NCBI RefSeq assembly: GCF_910592395.1
Contig: NC_088309.1
Location: 23,810,599-23,874,598, forward strand
Direction: 5' to 3'
Length of the DNA stretch: 64,000 bases
Origin: Lineus longissimus
Lineage: Eukaryota > Nemertea > Pilidiophora > Heteronemertea > Lineidae
Shown here: positions 29,001-39,500 of the stretch, one piece after another
Numbering within the stretch: position 1 is the first letter of the stretch
How the letters are laid out: each line of letters opens with the position of its first letter
The notes under the pieces: model-generated
The model's input: the letters and a program-made list of their open reading frames with translations, nothing else
Told to the model about the DNA's origin: nothing
Database searches by the model: none
Translations under genes and position numbers: made by a program

Positions 29001-32000
29001 TGCTTTGTATTGATTCTATTGAAAACTCGATGACATGCAAAAATCTTCTTGATAAATGATACTCTGCGTATAAAAGGGTAGCGAAATCAATGGAATCCAA
29101 TCAATAAAAGCCATAAATAGAACCAATGTTGCATTTTTCTTCCCAGTGACACACTTCAAAGATGAACTGCACACAATGATACGTCTTAAAGCTGAACTGT
29201 CAAAAAATGATGAAGTACCTTTAGTCTGTTTCCTCTTTTTACAATCGAAGTCTAGCCTCCGACTGTTTAATTTTTTCCTATGATGCTGAAAACAGAAAAA
29301 GAAAAGATGCAAGATTTGCCGAAATTCAGAAAACAAAAGCATTTCTATTATAAAAGGAGTGCATATTCAGGATTAACTTGATTAAACAGCTTAAATTCAT
29401 TTTTGATGAATCCTTGCTCAAGGACAACGCGCTCTGGCTTGCGGGAGTAGGATATTTAACTTGTTCCCCTTACAACGTAAAAAGTTGTCTTGGAAGGGCT
29501 TTGAACCTGATCATATATTGGTCAACTGTGCAACTGATTATGGGTGGGCTACAGAAAACACATATCCAAACTTTCTTCTACGGATCATTGCGATATCTCT
29601 ATCTTAATACCTGTACTTCTCTGAAATCTTTCGATTGTAACTGATGCAGTGGTTCAAGGAAATTTTGTTTGACACTATCCTCTAAACTGTATTTGTATTC
29701 CGCTATCTGTTTATATGTGTCACCAGCTTCCATCAAGGCCATACCTGAAAGATACAAACAATTCGATGTTGTGCTACTATGCAATGTACTGGACATTTTT
29801 TAATATAAGGAAATTTTAAAAATTCCTCAAAAGTGTGTATTTTCAACCACACAGTGACACACACCAGGTTTGATAGTGCATGGTTACTGAGACAAAGACA
29901 GGGAATCACTGACATCCCCTCCCCCCACCACAAGCTGTATAAGGCACTGTTTAAGAAGTTGTGCCGACTTCCCTGAAACCAATACCACAATATTGGCTTG
30001 CCTTCTGTAAGCCAATAATGTCATACAAACAAGCCATTATTCGATTATTTTTAAACCAGAAATCGTATTATTGGGATATGGGTTCATAGAATACAGCATG
30101 TTAACTGAATCATTCCTATACAGGGGGAGATGTTTACAGACAGATGATCTGAACCGAGTCCGGTCACAAAGATAAGTCCTGAAGGGACCTTTTCATCATT
30201 ATCATCACCATTACCAGCAGCAAAATCCTATCGGATTTTGGCCGGAGGTATGGAGTCCAGCTAAAGCATTTGTTTCCAGTCATGCAAATATCCACTCCAT
30301 AAAAAAATTACTTCTGTTCACTCCATATGATACTGTCCAAATTCACTTACCGAGATATGAGTCGTCACCTAAATCTGTGCCATGTTTTGACATACATTCC
30401 CCTAGCGTCCCTTCTGGCTGTGGATAAAGTGCAGTTTTATTGCTCTGGCCCTTCAGTTTGGAAACTAACATCATTTTGGTTCTTGTTGCTGAAAAGAAAG
30501 GAAGTTACAGTTAATTACGATGTCTTTGGAGTATAATTTCACTTGCCATAAGATGGATTTGTCCAAAGTCTTATTCATTTTTTGTCTTATGACATTGATT
30601 CATCTGCCTTTCAAAGGACAAGGAAGGACTTGAAAGTGTATCCTATGGACTTTTCGTAGAAAGATACATGTGTTGTTTAACATTTTAAAAGCACATTGTT
30701 TATAGTGCATTTCAAAGGACAAGTGAGATACAATAGCAACAAAAATTTTAAATTCTGGTTTTATCTATTTGATTATAGCAGGCAGCGATAGATTAGATAG
30801 GTAAGAGTGAAGACACACACAAAACTAGGTAAACTTTATGAGGATCTTATGTGTTGTGTTAAAATTCAAGCAAGAATTTCATTGAGTATACTAAAGAGAA
30901 GAGATCTGATACAAGGTTTGCTCTGGGTTACACTCTATTACTAGTATTAGAACTAGTTGTAGAGTAGTAAACTTATAGCCCCACATTAAGGTAAAAACAG
31001 CTGGCAAAACACAGAGGCTAATTGTACTGGGTCTACAAATGCACCACCTTATATACCTTACAAGTAGAAATTCTAAAATTGCGGTGGGGGTTTTGCATTT
31101 AAACACAATTATGAACACAACTAAGCAAACTGTTCCAAAAATTAACATTTAATACTAAAGAAGTTATTAAGTATTCTAGTTGTTATAGGATTTTAAAAAC
31201 AAAATTTATTAATACATTATTTTTGAGAGAACTTCTAAAATGCCAATGAAAATACCAAAGAACCCTGCAAAATTAGAAATGATTGTAGAACTTTAAATCT
31301 TTATAATTCTAAAAACAAACTTTGAATTATAAACAGTTATCTTTTTTTTCAAACAAAAGGTTTAGAATGCCAATGAAAGTACCAAAAGAGAAAGACCCTG
31401 CAAAAAGAGAATTGATACTTAAGAGGAATGTAAAGACAGTGCGACCTTTTTTCCCAAAATAAATCAAAGGGGACCTACAATATGAGCGTGTATTTACTGA
31501 ATTTGCCCAACTAAGCCAATTTTTTTCAGACCGCAACCATGCTATACACACTATCTGTTCAACCACTTACTATTCTGATATATTCAAGCATAAACTTACC
31601 CGCTATTCCAAGAAGTTGGATTATTGTGCAAAATATCATCATTCATTGGGAGAAAGGCAATAGTCAACAACCAGTGATCATTCCCCCTAGTTGCTCAGTT
31701 ATAGTCAGACACTATTATTTTGTCGCAGAGTGAATAGAACATAAATTTTATTTTCAAGAAAATTAAAGTCCCCTTAAAATTTGGGTCACACTTGCTCCTT
31801 GCTGTACTCCGCCCGCAGCTCTAAAATTTCTGCCCATATATACCTGGATTTGGCTGTAAATATTCATGTGTCTTTCCTTGGACATCTTCAACAAATTTTG
31901 CAGTGACATCAAATTTCTGAAAGTGAAAAACACGAGAAATAGACACAAATATCAAACCAAATAAACCCTGTGCGTTCATTTCAGTGAAGAGATTGTCAAA

Positions 32001-35000
32001 TCTGTCTTGCCTTATACATGTTATATTCATCCTCTGAGTCTGGACCACCTACTGTCACAAGATACCTACAAAGTCAACCAGAACTATAGCTTTGTGACTC
32101 CTCAAATGAAAACTGCCAAAACTACTCAAGAATCGGAGTGTGCTGTATGCAGTCTATTCTCCTGGCATCATGACCTTGCATCATCTTCATCAACATCTGC
32201 AGATTTATTGCCATCAGCACTGAATGCCGCCACTTTCAACCTTACAAGCCTTCATTAGCGGAATGTGGGTGGGTGTCGTCAAAGGGATTATGAGATTTGG
32301 AGTGAGTCCACAGATGATGAAGAGGATTGGTTTCTATGATGCATCATTCACAAAAACTTTACGCATGTAAGCGTGGGATAACATGACTGACTGCTAGGAA
32401 TGACAAGACATGCACAATATCTGCATCAAATGATATCAAATGATGTTCCATGTGTTGACATTTAAGGTATGATTCCACTGCAGTGATTTATCACAAGTTT
32501 TACTGCTTTCACAAACTTTGGTCGGTTATACAAGTGTGGAGCCAATGATTTACACCAAAACTAATCCAATGGCTTGGCCAAAGCCAGAGTCATTTTAAAA
32601 CCTGGCAGCTAACAGCACCCGACTACAGCATTGCATGGTTGATGTTATGATTGATTTTTGCACCACCACAACAGGACAGTAAAGAGTCTTCATCTTGCCA
32701 GATTGTACTCAGCTTCTCTGACAGGAGCTGGAGTCACGACATGACAGGACACTATTTATTGATGGCGTCGACGTGCTATTGCTGGATATCAATCGTGGAA
32801 AAATTCACAGATTCACTAATCAATACTAGCTCCGGTCAATAATGCATGTGGCCGACATCTATGCTAACTTGCACATATACATGCAAGTACTGTTGAACAG
32901 AATGAAGGCAAGTATGTGTAAAGGTGTAGGACAGTTGTAGCGTACTGAATAAAAAGTCTTGAGGGTGCGTTCACAGACATTGATCCATACCCTGCTATTT
33001 GTTCAATTCTATTTGAGGCCGAGGCTGGGATCAATGCTAACACATTGAGCATGCATGCTATGATTAAACACTATGACAAGTGCTACACTGCCACTGGTGA
33101 TATTGACCCAAGAATTGAGACAGGGTCACGGTGAGACATAGTACTGAGACATTTGTGTGTCAACAGTAACATTCATTCAGAAGTAGAAAATAAGGTGAAG
33201 GGCCCTGCCCAGGACAATGAAATTCAGTGGCCAAAGTACCAAGTCCCAGTGCCTATCTCATTTCACTTATCCTCATATTACTTTTGAGGAGTCTACTGTA
33301 CTGAAGGCGTAGCAATGACAAAGACAAACATCACAGTGACTCTCTTAAGTGGCCTCAAGGAAGCATGCAAAACAGAATGACATGTCATACATGTACTCGT
33401 TCTATATTTAGGCCAATGACACAATACAATGTATGTATACAGTCACCTTGATGAGTTTTACAAGACAACACTAGTCATAATATCACATGACTGTATTATC
33501 ATACCTAAAGATAAAAGTGCCCACTTGGAATGTGTCTTCAATATCGATTGAATGCGACTAACAAATGAAAGATTTGAAGAATACAACAGAACAGCCTGAT
33601 GTCATTCTTGATCATTTATCGGACCCCTTACAAAATATACTTCCTCAATTTTTGTATTAATACCAAATGCATGCTACCATCTTCAATTGACGTTGATCTT
33701 GTCAGCTCAATGCATTTTTTAACATCAGCTTTCATGGAAGATTGGAATATGACGATGACCGACGCTTATACTTACTCGTTCCATTTCTACAAATTCATCA
33801 TCTAACTCTGTCCCTTTAGCACCACCGATCTTTTCACTGACATACTGAAATGACAAATAAAGATATAACTTATGAATTTTTTTGGGAAAAATGATGAGCC
33901 AACTGGTCAGACAACACATGTCTAATATCCATTGAACTATAGAAGACTATCTTCATGAAATCCCAAGGACCCCCCCTCCTCTTTGGGTTGGAGGGGTATA
34001 ATGTGTGTAGTGTTCCACATTATCAAAGAGATAATTGTTTAGTTGCCACCAGTAAGGGGAAAATTACCCCCAGAAAAACTGAACTTAGGGTTGTTTTTAA
34101 TGAAAAATCCAATGGCTTGCCACATTTTGGGTTGTTTTCCCAATAGAAATTCTGAGAGGAAATCCCGATTTGGGGTGGTCTAGAGTCATGAATTCTGGCA
34201 CTTAGCTACATTTTGTAGGGGGGGTCTTGAGTGATAGATTTCTCCGAGCCTAGGGGATGAGGTCATGTTGTGCAAGTGGCATTAGGAAGTTGAACCTGAA
34301 TGAATTCTCTTCAACATCCCTTGGGTCTGGGAGTGGTACATGTAAATCTAAACGCCATGGTTTAATTGTAGCTACATTAACATGATACAAATGTAGGCCA
34401 CACCATCAAAGGCTACTGACATATCCCAGAGTTCTTGAACAGTAATTGAATCAGGACACATATGGAAATTCATTGCAAAATTATTACTTTTACAAAAAGA
34501 TATTATTACAAGTTTAGCTACATGTATGGGTGGCAGATGGTAAAACTGAAATGGTTCAACGTTTCCAGGTCACATAAATATTTAGATTTTTCGCTTTATT
34601 TGAAAACTCACCCCTGGATTATTCAATGAGGAATGGATGGGAATAATACAATATGATAGCAGCATGTGCAACATAACCAGAATGAAGCTTAGTTTAGAAA
34701 ACCCGGGTGCACTTTCTAGTCAAAACCAGACTAAAAAAAATTACCAATTGGAAAATTAGGCAGGTTCTGAATGTTGACATGTTTCAATATTCAACATTTA
34801 ATCTGGCAAAGACCTGAGAAGGCGAGAGAAGAGGAGATCTGAAATTTGCTGGTCGACATCTAATCTAAACTTTACACCAATCACTTTGAGTAGCCTACAT
34901 TGACAGTGTGGTTGTTGTTAAATGTTGATGTGCTAAGGACTTTGTTTTCTATTTACTTTAAAAACATTCCGTGCCCTCAAGGCCTCTTGCCACATCACTA

Positions 35001-35588
35001 TTCCTACCTTGCACTTCTTCCTTCCATTTTTGCCATTCGGGCATAGGCCTCAGATACGCCGATACCAGTGGTGACCTAGGGTCGGACCAACAAACCGTCT
35101 TAACAATAGATCTTCATGGCAAAAGACGCCAAACTCGAGAGGCATTGTCTGGCGTCACTGACTGTGAAGATCTATTGTAAAGATGTTTGTTGGTCTGACC
35201 CAAGGTAGTACCAGCGTATCTGGAAAATGGCCTGTTGATGAATTGACTACATTGAGTCATCGAAATTTTTCTCATCTTTTTTATTATTTTAAAACTGTAC
35301 CGGTAAGGGAAGACCTCCATTCTAAAAACACTAACGTTGACAATGCTCATGTCATGACAGGCTACACTGGGTAGGCCTCCACACAACAGCACCTACGCAC
35401 AGCAGGTAGTCACTGCACTTTACTCTGTACATTGTGTACAGAAGCTGTCACCAAGCATGAAATGACTGGCTAATGTTATGCACTGCAGAAAGCATTGTCA
35501 ACATTTCGTTTCACTGATACATGAATTCTAGTCTATACTTTACCTGATTGGCTTTATTTATCTGTTTTTTAAAACCAGCAAAAGTCAT
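8048..35588 (-). CDS. SH3GL: Endophilin-A (N-BAR and SH3 protein), 10 coding exons
   Basis: Membrane-bending adaptor of clathrin-mediated and fast endocytosis. Coding exons on the minus strand: 35588-35544, 33844-33776, 31916-31844, 30488-30351, 29744-29611, 29285-29219, 9371-9271, 9014-8911, 8669-8518, 8238-8048. All have AG/GT borders and matching phases, giving 357 aa, close to vertebrate endophilin-A (about 350). Exon 1 encodes the amphipathic helix [15 protein letters not shown]. Exons 2-8 encode the BAR domain, with [37 protein letters not shown] and [16 protein letters not shown]. Exon 9 is a variable Pro/Ser linker. Exon 10 is the SH3 domain, with [17 protein letters not shown] and GYFPENYVD. 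The start fits the universally conserved N-terminal helix. The intron between exons 6 and 7 is 19.8 kb. The single gene cannot be assigned to A1, A2 or A3, which are vertebrate duplicates. Confidence 0.96.
8351..8405 (+). mobile_element. Truncated copy of the pogo/Tigger-like MITE
   Basis: Begins CAGTAGAACCCCTCTATTA and continues with 'ACCCTCCGAACTGTCAAGTG', closely matching the left half of the complete element at 24,116-24,292. The right half is missing; the match runs out before a (TATC)n microsatellite. It lies in the last intron of the endophilin gene. Confidence 0.65.
8414..8500. repeat. (TATC)n microsatellite and 'TTTATATAGCGC' interspersed repeat
   Basis: About 30 bp of TATC repeats (8,417-8,446) is followed by ATTTATATAGCGCCCTTATC and 'TTCAAAGGCGCTTATC'. 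The combination TTTATATAGCGC...TCAAAGGCGCT is, from memory, a common dispersed repeat motif in marine invertebrate genomes; I have not matched it to a named family. It ends within 20 bp of an endophilin splice donor at 8,517. Confidence 0.45.
11904..12023 (+). repeat. Direct repeat GCTACTTTAAGTTAGACAGG, two copies
   Basis: The 30-bp word starting GCTACTTTAAGTTAGACAGG and ending GTGTTGCAAAA occurs identically at 11,904-11,934 and 11,993-12,023, spaced 89 bp. The core CAGGGTGTTGCAAAA resembles the CAGGGTGTCCCAAAA core of the array at 1,437-2,010, suggesting a common repeat family. Confidence 0.6.
20141..20223. promoter_or_regulatory. Candidate homeodomain-site cluster in the endophilin intron
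   Basis: Two motif pairs are in inverted orientation within 83 bp: CTAATGAAT (20,141) with ATTCATTAG (20,190), and GGGATTA (20,169) with TAATCCC (20,217). TAATCC is the classic K50 homeodomain (Otx/Pitx/Gsc) word and ATTA cores fit other homeodomains. This is motif inference only; such words occur by chance in AT-rich DNA, although the symmetrical pairing is unusual. Confidence 0.3.
22485..22665 (+). mobile_element. Decayed copy of the pogo/Tigger-like MITE
   Basis: The series 'GGAACCTC', 'GGACTGATATA', 'TGTCCTTAACAGAGAGGTGT', 'CCTGATTACAAGGGTCAAATTG' (interrupted) and 'AATAGAGGTGTCCTG' follows the same order as in the intact element at 24,116-24,292. Both termini are eroded. Non-coding. Confidence 0.6.
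24116..24292. mobile_element. Intact pogo/Tigger-like MITE with TA target duplication
   Basis: The element starts CAGTAGAACCTCTCTATTA and ends GGGAGGTTCTACTG, so the termini are inverted (CAGTAGAACCTC). It is flanked on both sides by TA (24,114-24,115 and 24,293-24,294), the expected target duplication of pogo/Tigger and other Tc1-mariner elements. It is 177 bp with internal near-palindromic copies of 'GTCCTTAATAGAGAGGT' and no ORF. It must depend on a transposase encoded elsewhere. Confidence 0.8.
25505..25930 (+). repeat. Tandem repeat, ~165-bp unit, about 2.5 copies
   Basis: The block ATCCTATAATCCTCATGAAT begins at 25,542 and recurs as ATCCTATAATCCTCATAAAT at 25,711 (169 bp later), with a more diverged third copy (CATTCTCTCATCCCAATAAA) at 25,871. 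Between them, 'AAAGCTACAACTCTACCC' and 'TGGCCTGTTGAGGTGA' are shared by the first two. Copy similarity falls from the left pair to the third, as in a decaying local duplication. Confidence 0.75.
26605..26772. mobile_element. Inverted-repeat element with 26-bp termini
   Basis: The left end TGGGCCGAATTTACAAAGGG (then TGTTTA) is the reverse complement of the right end, which reads TAAACACCCTTCGTAAATTC then GGCCCA, with one mismatch in 26 bp. The element is 168 bp, non-coding, and contains an inner GGGCC-bounded arm pair (CAGGGCCTTGCAG and TTAGGCCCTGA). No obvious target duplication was identified, so its superfamily is open. Confidence 0.7.
31175..31430 (+). repeat. Diverged local duplication, ~127-bp period
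   Basis: The word ATGCCAATGAAAATACCAAA at 31,240 recurs as ATGCCAATGAAAGTACCAAA at 31,367, each followed by ACCCTGCAAAA. Flanking AT-rich sequence also aligns loosely. It lies in an endophilin intron and is not coding. Confidence 0.5.
35051..35222. mobile_element. Long-stem inverted-repeat element in endophilin intron 1
   Basis: The arms are about 60 bp each: CAGATACGCCGATACCAGTG at 35,051 pairs with the end reading TAGTACCAGCGTATCTG (to 35,222), and further in, CCAACAAAC plus 'ACAATAGATCTTCA' pairs with 'TGAAGATCTATTGT' plus GTTTGTTGG. The centre has a second small hairpin (AAAGACGCCA with TGGCGTC). At 172 bp with no coding capacity it fits a fold-back MITE. Confidence 0.7.
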
Positions 35589-35912
35589 TTTAAATGTTTA
35601 TTGTTGTTTTATTCCAACACAAAACGCAGAAATTAAGAATTTATTGGTGAAATCCAGATCACTTCCGTCACAGAGTTTAAGCGGAAATAGGTATCACATG
35701 ACTTGTGCAGCGAATATTTTTATGATTTTAAGAGAAGTTGCTTGTAACAGTTTGAAATATTTTGTAAAATGATTCTAAACGTTTTCTGTGAAGATTGAAC
35801 TATGATTTTTCAAATGATGTTTTATTTTATTTATTCTAGAAAGTGATGTAAAAATCAAGAATTTTTGACCAATAAGAACTTCAAGTAACTTAGCCTCATT
35901 GTAGTGAGTTGC

Positions 35913-35922
35913 TCCCGCCAAA
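35913..35922 (-). promoter_or_regulatory. Perfect E2F-type site TTTGGCGGGA
   Basis: The plus strand reads TCCCGCCAAA, the reverse complement of the E2F consensus TTTSSCGC extended to TTTGGCGGGA. It lies 651 bp upstream of the CHAF1A ATG in the divergent promoter interval. CAF-1 subunits are S-phase genes regulated by E2F in other animals, so the location makes sense, but binding is inferred. Confidence 0.5.
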
Positions 35923-36131
35923 TTTGAGATTTGGTCCAGCTGATTTCAAAACAACCCACTAAATATCATTTTCTGTCGTGATATTAAAAATCAATGCTGT
36001 GAAAAATCTTATCAAACATTCATTTAATGAGTATGGAAGTCTGTGGTTCGTATGAAATATGTTTTACATTTCTATCTCCGTGAATAATAGTCGTTTCTTC
36101 GGTGCGCGCGCTTTTGACATTTGTCCAAAAT

Positions 36132-36168
36132 TGTACATGATGTATAGGCCCAACATACATCATGTACA
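36132..36168. repeat. Perfect 14-bp-arm hairpin
   Basis: TGTACATGATGTAT (36,132-36,145) and ATACATCATGTACA (36,155-36,168) are exact reverse complements separated by a 9-bp loop. It sits in the divergent promoter interval. ACATGTAC-type words are common in this genome, so function is uncertain. Confidence 0.6.
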
Positions 36169-36573
36169 TACAATTCATACATGTACATATACATAGCATG
36201 CATGGTGTAGGTAGGTACATGTTGGGATCAACAGCATGAGACTATTGAGGGCCTATACAGCTAGCACACTGTTGATATCCCAAAGGTTTGTTACTAGTTA
36301 GTATAGGCCGTATTTTTTTAATAGTTAGTGCACAAAGTCAAAGCTGTTAGCGTCGTACACTGAGTCGACTGACTCTCAATGAATGACTCACTTTCACTTT
36401 TGAATGCTGTTTAGGATGACCGCTCTTTCCTATTCTGTGCAGTTCATGTTATTGTTAGCATGGTTTTGACGTTTTTGCGCATATACTGTTTTGCAGATAT
36501 GGGACACTTATAGGCTAATGCACTGCATTAATTCATGAATGCTTCCTGTCTTTACTTTGCAGAGCCCATCAAG

Positions 36574-39500
36574 ATGTCGCCAAAGAAAGACACCCTAACA
36601 AGTCCAAATGCACTAACAAAAGGTTTAAAACAAGGTAAGCTACATTTTCTATCATCATGAGTATTGCCGTAATTGATCAGACTCTTTTATTTTAACATTG
36701 TCCAGTGCACACCCAGACACTTTGCTAAAAACCGCAGTTTAAATTGTCGAAGTTGTACTTCAATTTGATTTATGATGAAGTAATATGTGTTTTTCCTACT
36801 TTAGTGCGACTGCCATTCAAGCAACTGGACCAAAAGATTGTCTCCCCTGTCCTCTCAGGGAAAAAGCGCAAGTTGTCCAGCGGAGAAAGTTCTGCCTCAA
36901 AGATAACCAAGACCATTTCTAGCATTACTCCTAAATCTTCTGGTAAACCCAAGCTTCCTGTCCATAGACCTGAAAATGTTGCTCTGAAAAGTGATGAAAA
37001 TGAGGTCAGCTCAAGTTCAGAAGCGGAGAATATCCCTCTGCAAGATGGCCGCAAGTCCAAGCCAAGGTTCATTGAGAAGTTTCTTGAGGCTGCCCAGCAA
37101 CGCGAGGTGTCAACTTCAGGTGAAGTTGTTGATCTGACGTCAGAAATGGAGGAGAAAGACTGTGATATTTCTGGTGTGACGGCTCACGATATTGAAGATG
37201 AGAGCAAGGAAGAGTCTGTAGAAGTTGATACTAAAAGTCAAGATGGCTCTGCAACCAATATGGATGTTGTTGTTGTAGATTCCGAAGAGCCCAAAGAAAA
37301 ACAAGATATCCCAGTACCTACTCCAGACAAAAGACTTGAGGCAACTCCTGTGAGCAAACAAAAGAAAGCTGTGCCAAAGATAGAAGATCTTTTCTCTGCG
37401 GCTTCCAAGACACCAAACTTGACAAAACGCTCTGGTGATGAGATGGTGACCCCTGCCAAAGTTCTCAAGACCTCTGAAATGCTGTCTCCACAGAGTACTG
37501 GCTCCCCGTCGGAGATGATGTCCCCAGGAGCGTCCTCTGCAGTCAAAGTCACCCCAACATCAACTGTAGAGAAAAAAGCAGTGGTAAGTTGCTTTGCATT
37601 GGAGTCAATATGAGAAGCCCCAAGCCAATGTGTAATACACTAACTTTCAAGGTGGGGTAGCTTTAATCATATATACTTTAGGTAAATTTTGTGCCTTTTG
37701 TCTTGTAACTCAGGAAATTTTCCCCAACACTTGCCAGAAGAGATGACATTGAGTTACATTTGTACTGTCAATGCTACAAAAACAAGTAATGACTTTACTT
37801 TTAACGGGGGGGAAATCTTCATTTTTGCAGTCCTTAAAAAAGAAACAAGAGAAAGAGATGGAACGACAAAAGAAGAAGGAAGAGAAAGAAAAAGAGAAAC
37901 TGGAGAAACAGAAACAACGCGATGAAGCCAAGGCTGAGAGAGATCGCAAGAAGCAGGAGGAGAAGGTAATGAGTGATCAGTGGCATCTGGTAAGAAGACC
38001 AGTGTTATGAGTTATATTTCGGAGAATATCCCCAAAATATTTTCACTTATTTTTCAGATGGTGCCATCACAGAGATTGCCTCACAAGCTTTATAACAAAT
38101 TGTCGATAGACTTGGACTGGTCTTTGTATTTTTGGTTCTTTGGATTCTGTTTAAAACAGATATCAACACCAGTCAGTAAGACCTTAACAATCTTTAATGA
38201 AATAATATCTTTGCAGGACAAGAAAGAACAGGAACGTCTGCAGAAAGAGAAAGAAAAGCAGGAGAAGAAAGAACAAGTAGAGAAGGAGAGACTGGAGAGG
38301 TTGAAACAGAAGGAGGAGGAGAAAAAGAAGAAATTGGAGGCTCTGGAGTAAGTTCCGACCAGAGTGAAATGTTTACCTGAAGTAGACCGGCATCCTATCT
38401 AGGGGCAGTGATACTCCTTGTTGCTTCATGTTACGGTATCCAAGATAAGCTGACCTGATGAGCTGTGTGCGGCTTGGGCTTCAGACTTCAACTTTTGGAA
38501 GTGTCAACAAAAAGTGTGGCCTGCCGTCTAGCAAATGCCCTGCTTTGCAGATTGTTATATGGAGACAAATTACATGTGTGAATTGGAGCTGAATACACAT
38601 GTATAATGTCAACTCATACCTGCCCTGAGTCTGGCCCTGTCTAAATCAGTTTGTTTACCTTAGGGAAGAGAAACGCAAGAGGGAAGACGAAAAAAAGAAG
38701 AAGGAAGACGAAAAACGAATGAAAGAAGAAGAGAAGAAAAAGGATGAAGAAGAAAAGGTAATTGGGCTCAAGAATGAATAAAAGGAACAACCCAGGGCTG
38801 AACATACTGATTAGTTTGACTTTGACTTGACTCCTTTAAATTTCATGGTATGGTTTGCTGTAGTGAAGTCCACCTTGAAGTCTGGTTATGATGCAAGTTG
38901 ATTTCCACAGTTTGTTGCTCAGGGTGCCACTCATGTTGTGGGAAAACCATTTCCATAAAGGTAATTCTAAAATGTTTCCTTTTTCCAGAATTTGAAAGCG
39001 AAAGCTGTCTTTACCAGTTTCTTCATCAAGTCCGAGACGTCACCAACTTCAAAGCCCGCCACCAGAGAAGAAACTGGCTTGTTCAGGGGATTTTATGTCA
39101 ACAAAGATATGACCCTGGCTCCATCGAAACGAGCGCATGCACATTTGGAAGGATTTGATTCCAAATTTGAATCTCAAGAATGTGGTACCCTGTACCTTGA
39201 TGAGTTGAAAACTGGATCCCGGCAACCAGTCAGGACTGGTAAATTGACGTCTTGGTAAGTCGGTCTTGACCTGTTATGCACCCTCATGAGAGGGCAGTGT
39301 CCCTGAGGAAAGAATCGGGAGGCCCAATTCATCCCTAATTGACTTCTTTCCAAGGTTATAAGCGAATTCCAAACCATTTAAGATCAACAAAAGTTTCAGG
39401 TTTAGAATAAAAATTGTTGGATACTGGTAAGGTCAGTTATGTTTGCTCAAGAATACATTCATCTTATTCTAAAACAATCATTTTTTCTCTGTTCAAATAG

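Larger units (their letters stand above)
9372..29218. other. Endophilin intron 6 (19.8 kb)
   Basis: No exon-quality coding sequence was recognised on either strand. Short unexplained ORFs (plus 13,425-13,715, plus 19,612-19,932, minus 15,599-15,853, minus 17,506-17,736, minus 26,291-26,602) have no recognised domain and no convincing splice context; I treat them as chance or decayed. The intron holds a duplicated motif (11,904-12,023), a candidate regulatory cluster (20,141-20,223), two pogo-like copies (22,485 and 24,116), a tandem repeat (25,505-25,930) and an inverted-repeat element (26,605-26,772). It is the usual place for endophilin's long regulatory intron or an alternative first exon, neither of which I can show. 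Confidence 0.6.
35589..36562. promoter_or_regulatory. Head-to-head intergenic region of endophilin and CHAF1A
   Basis: The endophilin ATG (minus, 35,588) and the CHAF1A ATG (plus, 36,574) are 985 bp apart and point away from each other, so both 5' UTRs and probably both promoters lie here. CHAF1A's ATG is preceded by a 3' splice-site sequence (TTTACTTTGCAG, ending 36,562), so a non-coding first exon of CHAF1A is likely within the interval. An E2F-type site and a perfect hairpin are listed separately. Transcription start sites cannot be read from sequence alone. Confidence 0.6.

Noticed and set aside
30186-30262. ATCATTATCATCACC-rich patch as a LINE tail in reverse
   Set aside because: The trinucleotide stretch resembles the LINE tail at 60,393, but no coding remnant lies next to it.
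36770-37552. Minus-strand ORFs of 100-104 aa across CHAF1A exon 2
   Set aside because: Antisense shadows of the serine/lysine-rich CHAF1A coding exon.
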